Assembly: GCF_005796225.1 (NCBI RefSeq)
Contig: NZ_VAHO01000002.1
Coordinates: forward strand, 62,001 to 126,000
From: Pseudarthrobacter sp. NamE5
GTDB lineage: Bacteria > Actinomycetota > Actinomycetes > Actinomycetales > Micrococcaceae
Length of the DNA: 64,000 nt
Direction: 5' to 3'
The notes beneath the pieces are model-generated. The model did no database searches. It was not told the DNA's origin and saw nothing but the letters and a program-made list of their open reading frames with translations. The position numbers were made by a program, and so were the translations under genes. Positions 57,808 through 64,000 of this stretch are shown here, piece by piece; positions within the stretch are counted from its first letter, which is position 1; the number at the start of each line of letters is the position of its first letter.

Positions 57808-59249
57808 GCACCACGTCCGAAGAAGTCTCCGACGTCAGCCCCCACGGCACGGAGCCCACCCTGAAGCGGGTGCTCGGGCCCAAGCTCCTGCTGCTCTTCA
57901 TTGTGGGGGACATCCTGGGCGCCGGAGTGTACGCCGTAACCGGAACCATGGCCGGCACTGTGGGCGGCCTGGTCTGGCTGCCGTTCCTGCTGGCGTTCGT
58001 GGTGGCCACGCTGACGGCCTTCTCCTACCTGGAACTGGTAACGCAATATCCCCAGGCTGCAGGTGCGGCTCTTTATACCCACAAGGCGTTCGGCATCCAC
58101 TTCGTCACCTTCCTGGTCGCCTTCGCCGTCGTCTGCTCCGGCATCACCAGCGCCTCGACGTCCGCCAACGTGCTGGCCCAAAACCTCTTTGGGGGCCTGG
58201 AAGTCAACGGCTGGATGGGGATGCCGGGGCAGGGGGTCATTACCGCCGTCGCCCTTGCTTTCATGCTCCTCCTGGCCGTCATCAACCTGCGGGGCGTGGG
58301 AGAAAGTGTCAAGTTCAATGTCGTACTGACGGTGGTTGAGATGGCCGCGCTCTGCATCGTCATCGGCGTCGGGTTCTTCGTCATGGCCCAGGGAACCGGC
58401 AACCCCGGTGAGATCTTCGTGTTCAATGACTACCAGGACAAGGGACTGTTCCTGGCCGTCACGGCCGCCACCTCCATCGCCTTTTTCGCCATGGTGGGCT
58501 TCGAGGATTCGGTGAACATGGTGGAAGAGACCCGAAATCCGGAAAAAATCTTTCCCCGCACCATGCTGACCGGCCTGGGCATCGCGGTGCTGCTGTACAT
58601 GCTCGTGGCGGTTTCAGTGGTAAGCGTCCTGTCGCCCACCGAACTCGAGGGCATCAGGGAAGCCGAAGGTGCTGCGCTGCTCGAAGTCGTCCATAAGGGA
58701 TCACCTGACTTCCCCATTGACAGAGTCTTTCCGTTCCTGGCGGTGTTCGCGGTTGCCAATACGGCACTCATTAACATGCTGATGGCAAGCAGGCTGATTT
58801 ACGGAATGGCCCGCCAGCACGTCCTGCCCCGCCCGCTGGGGAAGGTTTTGCGGGTGCGCCGCACCCCATGGGCCGGAATCGCCTTCTCCACTCTCCTGGC
58901 ACTCGGCCTCATCCTGTATGTCACCAGCGATCCCGAGAGCAACATCGTTGCAAACCTTTCCGGCACCACGGCCTTCCTGCTGCTGTGTGTCTTCACAGTG
59001 GTCAATGTGGCCTGCGTGGTCCTGCGCCGCAAGCGGGACCCGCACCGGAAGGTTTTCTTCACCTCCCCGGGACCCCTTCCGCTTGTGGCGGCGCTGCTCT
59101 GCGCGTTCCTGGCGGGGCCGTGGGTGGGCCGAAACGTTATCCAGTATCAAATCGCCGGCGGACTAATGGCAATCGGTGTGATCCTGTGGCTCATCACCTG
59201 GCTGGTCAACCGGCGGACAAACAACCACGGCGATAGGGTTAATCCATGA
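57804..59249 (+). CDS. APC-family amino acid permease
   Basis: 481 residues with about twelve membrane helices. The first helix carries [20 protein letters not shown] (glycine-rich APC motif). Others include [20 protein letters not shown], typical of APC transporters. The substrate is not determinable from sequence. It is coupled to rnz and selO by 4-bp overlaps; the link between these functions is not obvious. Confidence 0.92.
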   Translation: MSTTSEEVSDVSPHGTEPTLKRVLGPKLLLLFIVGDILGAGVYAVTGTMAGTVGGLVWLPFLLAFVVATLTAFSYLELVTQYPQAAGAALYTHKAFGIHFVTFLVAFAVVCSGITSASTSANVLAQNLFGGLEVNGWMGMPGQGVITAVALAFMLLLAVINLRGVGESVKFNVVLTVVEMAALCIVIGVGFFVMAQGTGNPGEIFVFNDYQDKGLFLAVTAATSIAFFAMVGFEDSVNMVEETRNPEKIFPRTMLTGLGIAVLLYMLVAVSVVSVLSPTELEGIREAEGAALLEVVHKGSPDFPIDRVFPFLAVFAVANTALINMLMASRLIYGMARQHVLPRPLGKVLRVRRTPWAGIAFSTLLALGLILYVTSDPESNIVANLSGTTAFLLLCVFTVVNVACVVLRRKRDPHRKVFFTSPGPLPLVAALLCAFLAGPWVGRNVIQYQIAGGLMAIGVILWLITWLVNRRTNNHGDRVNP

Positions 59250-60721
59250 CTGCTGCAGCAGAATCAACTGTTACTTTCGAAGGCCGTTTTGCCCGTGAGT
59301 TGGGCGAACTGGCCGTTCCCTGGCAGGCGGAGGAAGCCCCGGAGCCCCAACTGCTGGTTCTCAACGACGCACTGGCGGACGAGTTGGGACTGGCGCCGGA
59401 CTACCTCCGAACCCCGGAAGGGGTTCGGCTCCTCCTGGGCAACCACGTGCCGGCCGGGGCCACGCCTGTGGCCCAGGCTTACGCCGGCCACCAGTTTGGC
59501 GGCTACTCGCCCCTGCTGGGCGACGGGCGCGCGCTCCTCCTCGGTGAGATCGTCGACGCCGGAGGGCGCCTGCGGGACGTTCACCTCAAGGGTTCCGGAC
59601 GGACGCCTTTCGCCCGCGCAGGCGACGGCCGCGCCGTCGTAGGGCCAATGCTGCGGGAGTACCTCATCAGCGAGGCGATGCACGCGCTGAACATTCCCAC
59701 TACGCGTGCCCTCGCCGTCGTTGCCACGGGCCGTCCCGTGCGACGCGACACTATGCTGCCGGGCGCAGTTTTGGCGCGCGTGGCAAGCAGCCACCTCCGG
59801 GTGGGCAGCTTCCAGTACGCCCGTGCCACCGAGAACATGGAACTCCTGCGCCGGCTGGCGGACCACGCCATCAGCAGGCATTACCCGGCCAGCGCGAAGG
59901 CCGAGCACCCCTACCTCGCACTTTTCGAGGCAGTGGTGGCTGCACAGGCAAAGCTCGTGGCCCAGTGGATGCTGGTGGGTTTTGTGCACGGGGTCATGAA
60001 TACGGACAATATGACCATCTCCGGGGAAACCATCGACTACGGCCCGTGCGCCTTCATGGACGCCTTCAACCCTGCCGCGGTGTACAGCTCCATCGACGTC
60101 GGAGGACGTTACGCCTACGCCAACCAGCCGGTGCTCGCGGAGTGGAACCTTGCCCGGCTTGCCGAGGCCATGCTGCCGCTCTTCAACGAGGACCAGGAAC
60201 AGGCAGTTGCCCCGGCTGTGGAGGCCCTGGGTAAATTCCGCGGCCAGTACAGCGATGCGTGGTTCGGCGGCATGAAGGCGAAGCTCGGCCTGGCCGCAGG
60301 CCCGGCAGAAGGCGCCGAAGCGGACGAGGCCTCCGATCTGGTGGACGGCGTCATCGCACTCCTGAAGGACGGCCCTGTTGATTACACACAGTTCTTCCGG
60401 AACCTGGCGCACACCGCACGCGGAAATTCACGTCCTGCCCGTGGAATGGTACTGGACCTTGCAGCCTTCGATGCCTGGGCCGGACGCTGGGCAGCCCTGA
60501 AGCCCGATCCGGTGCTGATGGACAGGGTGAACCCCGTGTACATCCCCCGCAACCACCTGGTGGAGGAAGCGCTGGCAGCGGCCACTGAGGGTGACCTGGA
60601 CCCGTTCAACCGGTTCCTGGATGTTGTGCGGTCCCCGTACGAGGAGCGCGAAGGGCTGGAGCGCTATACCGAGGCGCCGCCGGAGGACTTTGGTAACTAC
60701 CGGACTTTCTGCGGCACCTGA
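59246..60721 (+). CDS. selO: SelO/YdiU-family protein adenylyltransferase
   Basis: 491 residues. The pseudokinase-like fold of SelO, known to transfer AMP to protein Ser/Thr/Tyr, shows [58 protein letters not shown] and [20 protein letters not shown] (catalytic-type NTDN / DYG). It ends NYRTFCGT without a selenocysteine tail. Coupled to the permease by ATGA. Role in redox stress is known for the family, not shown here. Confidence 0.93.
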   Translation: MTAAAESTVTFEGRFARELGELAVPWQAEEAPEPQLLVLNDALADELGLAPDYLRTPEGVRLLLGNHVPAGATPVAQAYAGHQFGGYSPLLGDGRALLLGEIVDAGGRLRDVHLKGSGRTPFARAGDGRAVVGPMLREYLISEAMHALNIPTTRALAVVATGRPVRRDTMLPGAVLARVASSHLRVGSFQYARATENMELLRRLADHAISRHYPASAKAEHPYLALFEAVVAAQAKLVAQWMLVGFVHGVMNTDNMTISGETIDYGPCAFMDAFNPAAVYSSIDVGGRYAYANQPVLAEWNLARLAEAMLPLFNEDQEQAVAPAVEALGKFRGQYSDAWFGGMKAKLGLAAGPAEGAEADEASDLVDGVIALLKDGPVDYTQFFRNLAHTARGNSRPARGMVLDLAAFDAWAGRWAALKPDPVLMDRVNPVYIPRNHLVEEALAAATEGDLDPFNRFLDVVRSPYEEREGLERYTEAPPEDFGNYRTFCGT

Positions 60722-60738
60722 ACGAAGGTGGCGGGACA

Positions 60739-60786
60739 CGGAAAGGGGCGGCAGGCGGGAGAACTCCCGCCTGCCGCCCCTTTCCG
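60739..60786 (+). terminator. Very long terminator hairpin after selO
   Basis: CGGAAAGGGGCGGCAGGCGG (60739-60758, plus GAG) pairs with CTCCCGCCTGCCGCCCCTTT (60764-60783, plus CCG) for 23 bp with a two-base turn. It stops selO and may protect the converging gene. Confidence 0.85.
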
Positions 60787-60833
60787 TGAAGCGGCTGGCC
60801 CTCAACGGGCCGGCTACACCTAATCCGGGGTGA

Positions 60834-61700
60834 CTACGCTACCCGGACGAAGGAGGCCCCGCCGAGCCAGCTGATGGAGTGGACCTCGGTCTTGTAGCCG
60901 TCCACGCCGCCGCTGACAACCTGGCCGTCGCCGGCGTACACGCCGACGTGGCCGGCGGTGATGACGAGGTCACCCGGGGCAGGGGTGCCGACAGTCGAGC
61001 CGTACTGGTAGAACTGGCCGGGGGCCAGGTCGCCAACGGACTTGCCGACGCTGCGCAGTGCCTGCTCCACCATGGCGGTGCAGTCCTGGGTAGCGCCGAG
61101 CTGGCCGTAGGCGGAAGCCAGGATGGCTGCGCCGGTGCCCGTGCCGGTTGCGGCAGGAGCCGGAGCAGGGGCAGGAGCCGGCGCCGCCGTGGTGGAGGCG
61201 TAGGAAAGGCCCATGCCGGTGTTTGCCGGTGCGGTGGCGGCAGCAGTCTGGACGGGAGCCGGAGCGGCAGCCGGGGCCTCAGCAACGTAGCCGGCGCCCG
61301 GAATGCTGATCTGATCGCCCGGGTAGATGACCGTGGAGATCGAGAGGCCGTTGGCGGACAGGACATCGTTCAGGCTGACGCCGTAGGAGGCCGAGATGGC
61401 TCCGAGGGTGTCACCGGAGACCACGGTGTGAACGTTTGCAGCAGGTGCAGCGGGGGCAGCAACGGCGGCAGCGGGAGCCGCAGTGGCCTGGACGTTAGTG
61501 GTTTCGGTGGTGTCCGGGCCGGTTACGCCTGCGTGCGCCGGAGCTCCGACGCCAAACGCAATGCCGGATGCAGCTGCAACGGCGAGGGCCGGGCGGCTCA
61601 GCGTCCGGGCCTGCGACTTGGCCGAGACAGCCAAGCCCTGGAGCACGATTGAGCGGGCCGGAGTCGCGCGGTGACGGGCGGTGGTGAAATTTTTTGACAC
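60834..61700 (-). CDS. Secreted LysM + NlpC/P60 cell-wall hydrolase
   Basis: 288 residues. An export signal (SRPALAVAAASGIAFGVGAP) leads to a LysM domain (VHTVVSGDTLGAISASYGVS, about 91-135) that binds peptidoglycan. An Ala/Pro linker follows, then an NlpC/P60 peptidase domain with catalytic Cys in TQDCTAMVEQALRSVG and His in ITAGHVGVYAGDG. It would cleave wall peptides. Its mRNA leader is a c-di-AMP riboswitch, so the second messenger that reports osmotic and turgor state controls it. GTG start 61700. Confidence 0.92.
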   Translation of the reverse strand: MSKNFTTARHRATPARSIVLQGLAVSAKSQARTLSRPALAVAAASGIAFGVGAPAHAGVTGPDTTETTNVQATAAPAAAVAAPAAPAANVHTVVSGDTLGAISASYGVSLNDVLSANGLSISTVIYPGDQISIPGAGYVAEAPAAAPAPVQTAAATAPANTGMGLSYASTTAAPAPAPAPAPAATGTGTGAAILASAYGQLGATQDCTAMVEQALRSVGKSVGDLAPGQFYQYGSTVGTPAPGDLVITAGHVGVYAGDGQVVSGGVDGYKTEVHSISWLGGASFVRVA

Positions 61701-61718
61701 AGTTGATCGCCTCTCCCA

Positions 61719-61870
61719 TGCCTGCGGGGTGAGCTGTCGGGTTCGGGTTGGAGATACCCGGCCGGCAGCGGCTCTGTGCGGGACAGAGGCGCTATCGACT
61801 TAACCCCAAGGCCTGTTACGGCCGTGGAAACTTGGTTCCCCCGTCCCTGCCAGCTGGAAAGCGATTGGTT
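61719..61870 (-). promoter_or_regulatory. c-di-AMP (ydaO/yuaA) riboswitch
   Basis: On the minus strand the aptamer pieces occur in order: GGGACGGGGGAACCAAG (61847-61831), GGGGTTAAG, GGGTATCTCC, and ACCCGAACCCGACAGCTCAC followed by CCCGCAGGC. These are the conserved ydaO signatures (GGGGAACCxA and CCCGAACCCGxCAGCTxACC). It ends about 20 nt before the GTG start of the LysM/NlpC-P60 gene, a classic actinobacterial arrangement. Boundaries are approximate. The rest of 61870-62053 shows no gene. Confidence 0.92.
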
Positions 61871-62053
61871 CCCGGTTCAGTGGCAGGGCTCGGCATACTG
61901 ACGGGAATGTCCCGTCTGAGAGGGACACCAGAAGACCATAACCTGCTTCGCACCCAAAAGTCACATTTGGATAACATGCGAGGTGCTTCTCTCGGTTTTA
62001 GCAAACGATTGGATTCACGGGCACCCCGCGTGCTGACCTTGCGTGATAAGGAT

Positions 62054-62989
62054 TTACTGTTCCGCGCTGCAGGCTTTCGTAACAAAGTCATAAAGTTGCC
62101 CACGCAACACGTCTCCGGCGGCAATCTTCAGCTGGCCTTCCCGCCCGTTCACAATGACCTGAAGGGGCAGGAGGGTACCGACCTTGTCCTCGGCAACAGC
62201 GTGTGGATCGCACCGTGCAGGCCTTATGTGCAGCCGCCACTCTGATGGCGGGTCTCCCTGGGAAACGGTGATGTTGCGGGTCCAGGGGTGCTCCGGCGGC
62301 TCGGCCAGCAGGGTGGTTCCGTTGACGTGGCCAATGGTCAAGGACTGCGCCGGGCCGGCCGGGCTCTTCGGAGACACAGTCAGGCGGACGACGGCGGTAC
62401 GGCCTTCGCTGCCGCTCTCAAGAGCGGTGCCGAGTGCGAGGTCGGCCACGGCGGCCACCGCCGCGGCAAAACATAGTTCGGTGTTGTTCCTCACAAGGAC
62501 TCTGAACGGGTCGGCTGCGACGACCGCTATTTCCTGTCGTGTGGGCTGCCCGGGGCGGGTCACCAGAGCCGAAGCGGTGGCCTGCCGGCCAGGGGGATCC
62601 GGTGGAACTGCATCCCCGGTACATTCAGCGGCCGGAAGCTGGACGGGAACGCTCTTGGGCTGGCCGGGAGGCAGCACCAGTGCCGTGCCGGCCGGGTCCC
62701 AGCGAATTTCATCGGCGAACATCGGTGACAACAGCTGTGCTGCCTCCACCGTGAGGTCGCTGCCGGACACGTTCGTGAACTGCAGCTGGATGGCCTGCTT
62801 GCCGTACTGGTCGCGGGACTGGTTGACTTCCACCGTCACCGGCGGCTGTTCCGTTGCGCGCGGCGGCTCCGGGATGGAACAGGAGCCCAGGCCGGCTGCT
62901 CCTGCGAGTGCCAGTAGGGCGGCGCGCTGCCGCCGGCCCCTGGACCGCGGGGGCCCCAGGCAGCTTCCTGGTGCTCCTTGAAGGCGCAT
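62054..62989 (-). CDS. Putative exported lipoprotein, unknown function
   Basis: 311 residues. A basic start, the hydrophobic stretch ALLALAGAAGLGSC and the lipobox LGSC predict a lipid anchor. The mature part has beta-type segments (QYGKQAIQLQFTNVSGSDLT) and several Cys. No domain recognised. A TTG/GTG start near the signal could replace the ATG. Confidence 0.8.
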   Translation of the reverse strand: MRLQGAPGSCLGPPRSRGRRQRAALLALAGAAGLGSCSIPEPPRATEQPPVTVEVNQSRDQYGKQAIQLQFTNVSGSDLTVEAAQLLSPMFADEIRWDPAGTALVLPPGQPKSVPVQLPAAECTGDAVPPDPPGRQATASALVTRPGQPTRQEIAVVAADPFRVLVRNNTELCFAAAVAAVADLALGTALESGSEGRTAVVRLTVSPKSPAGPAQSLTIGHVNGTTLLAEPPEHPWTRNITVSQGDPPSEWRLHIRPARCDPHAVAEDKVGTLLPLQVIVNGREGQLKIAAGDVLRGQLYDFVTKACSAEQ

Positions 62990-63026
62990 AAAAACAGTCT
63001 AGGCGCTGCCCTAGTAGGCTTTTACC

Positions 63027-63383
63027 ATGCCTGATTTCGAGAGGTTCCGGATACTCCTTGAGGAGGAACGGGAGCGGAAGGTGGCACTGCTCCCGGCACT
63101 GCGCGCTGACATCGCTTCGGCCAATTTTGCACGCCAGGACTCGAATGTGGACGACGAGCACGATCCCGAGGGCTCCACCATCGCGTTTGAGCTTTCCCAG
63201 GCGTCGGCCCTGCTCAAGCAAAGCACTGCCGGCCTGGACCACGTGGAGGCAGCCCTGGCGCGGATCGCGGACGGTACGTACGGCACCTGCGCCGTCTGCG
63301 GGGAAGACATCGCGGAAGGCAGGCTTGAGGCCAGGCCCTGGACGGCGTTCTGCATCCTGCATGCGGCCTTGGGCCGGGGCTGA
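63027..63383 (+). CDS. TraR/DksA-family zinc-finger protein
   Basis: 118 residues. An N-terminal coiled-coil region (about 1-75) and a DksA-type C4 zinc finger region beginning CAVCGEDIAEGRLEARPWTA. The second pair of ligands is atypical: FCILHAALG gives Cys and His where family members have two Cys. DksA homologues bind RNA polymerase with ppGpp; whether this one does is inference. The next gene starts at the stop codon. Confidence 0.85.
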   Translation: MPDFERFRILLEEERERKVALLPALRADIASANFARQDSNVDDEHDPEGSTIAFELSQASALLKQSTAGLDHVEAALARIADGTYGTCAVCGEDIAEGRLEARPWTAFCILHAALGRG

Positions 63384-63973
63384 TGAGCAGCTCCCCGGAA
63401 TTCATTGCCGGCGCCGCCGGGTTTGTTGACCGCACGCTGCAGAATGAGGGGGCCTGGTACCGCGCGGAGGACGTCGAGTCCCGCCTGGGCGGTAGCCTCG
63501 CCTCCTATGGTTCCTCAGTGGGCGCCGTCCGCGGCACGGTCCGGGATGCACTTCGGAAGTTCAAGGAGTTGGACCGTGACGGCGTCGTCCTGCTCGCATC
63601 AGCATTGTGGGGCCGGCCGAAACCGGGCGCCAAGCCGGTCTTTGAGCGGCGGCTCGCCGCCGTCGTGCTGCTGCAATCAAGGGTGAAACTCCTGGGCCAC
63701 TCCGACCTGACGCGGCTTGAGGGGTTCTTGCGCTCGGCCGGAAGCATTGAACTGGCAACACCCCTGCTGGGTGATGTTGTGGCGCCCCTTGTCTCGGGGC
63801 TGACGGGCCGCGACCGCCTTAAGGCAGACGTGGTTCTTGCCAGGTGGAGCCAGGATCCGGACGGGCAGCTGCGCGCGGCAGCAGCCTTCCTTGAGCAGCA
63901 TTCGCGCACTGAAGTCCCGTACAAAAGCGTTGAAGCCCCGCACGAAGGAGAAAAACATGAACGATCCCTATGA
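63383..63973 (+). CDS. AlkD-like DNA alkylation repair protein, possible
   Basis: 196 residues, helical with repeats like HEAT repeats (GAVRGTVRDALRKFKEL, VLLASALWGRPKPGAKPVFE, RRLAAVVLLQSR). This is the pattern of AlkD-type base excision proteins. The C-terminus (YKSVEAPHEGEKHERSL) is polar and lacks a family match. ATG 63383 overlaps the previous stop by one base. The next gene starts inside it, so its last residues are shared in another frame. Confidence 0.7.
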   Translation: MSSSPEFIAGAAGFVDRTLQNEGAWYRAEDVESRLGGSLASYGSSVGAVRGTVRDALRKFKELDRDGVVLLASALWGRPKPGAKPVFERRLAAVVLLQSRVKLLGHSDLTRLEGFLRSAGSIELATPLLGDVVAPLVSGLTGRDRLKADVVLARWSQDPDGQLRAAAAFLEQHSRTEVPYKSVEAPHEGEKHERSL

Positions 63974-64000
63974 CCTGGAACGCTTCGTGATCGCCCAAGA
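63957..64000 (+). CDS. DUF1810-like protein, N-terminus only
   Basis: The first 14 residues are visible, beginning MNDPYDLERFVIAQ, as in DUF1810 proteins. GAAGGAG lies seven bases before ATG 63957. It overlaps the end of the preceding gene by 17 bp and runs off the window. Confidence 0.6.
   Translation, partial: MNDPYDLERFVIAQ

Overview
The window is high-GC actinobacterial DNA. Gene order and protein signatures point to the Micrococcaceae (Arthrobacter / Pseudarthrobacter type). The cues are the RNase E tail followed by rplU-rpmA-obgE-proB-proA-nadD-rsfS, an NrdHIEF class Ib ribonucleotide reductase, a c-di-AMP riboswitch on a LysM/NlpC-P60 gene, and a DevR/DosR-type regulator. No insertion sequence, integrase, CRISPR array or rRNA was found. 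The genus is inferred, not proven.

Bases 1-10.6 kb are conserved housekeeping: the end of rne, a TPP riboswitch leading into a thiD-tenA fusion, ribosomal proteins L21 and L27, the Obg GTPase, proline synthesis (proB, proA), NAD synthesis (nadD), a ribosome silencing factor, and two identical tRNA-Ala(GGC) genes with separate terminators. Bases 10.6-29.2 kb are general metabolism: a cyclopropane fatty acid synthase, a flavoprotein, an rRNA-type methyltransferase, a ROK regulator beside a sugar ABC importer, metF and metE, a LysR regulator, and nrdHIEF behind two NrdR-like boxes whose centres lie 31 bp apart.

Bases 29.3-44.9 kb are accessory and decaying. Intact genes (VOC protein, CbbX-like ATPase, DUF3090, an HRP1-like CBS protein, a UBP zinc finger beside a thioredoxin-reductase-like flavoprotein, an esterase, a von Willebrand factor A protein) alternate with broken ones. 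The broken ones are a frameshifted small protein, a frameshifted DUF4386 membrane protein, a P450 with several frameshifts and a stop, a GH32 beta-sandwich left behind an intact LacI-type promoter/operator, a half-length ABM monooxygenase, and several unidentified remnants.

Bases 45-56.8 kb hold a stress/dormancy cluster: four universal stress proteins, a small heat shock protein, a zinc alcohol dehydrogenase, a DUF1508 protein, a tandem DUF4389 membrane protein, and an orphan DevR/DosR-like regulator whose DNA-recognition helix nearly matches mycobacterial DosR. Palindromes resembling the DosR box lie upstream of the likely targets. This is read as a local DevR regulon and is the most interesting system in the window.

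Bases 56.8-64 kb return to conserved genes: an rnz / amino-acid permease / selO run with ATGA overlaps, a LysM-NlpC/P60 cell-wall protein under a c-di-AMP riboswitch, a lipoprotein, a DksA/TraR-type zinc-finger protein, an AlkD-like protein, and the first codons of a DUF1810-like gene.
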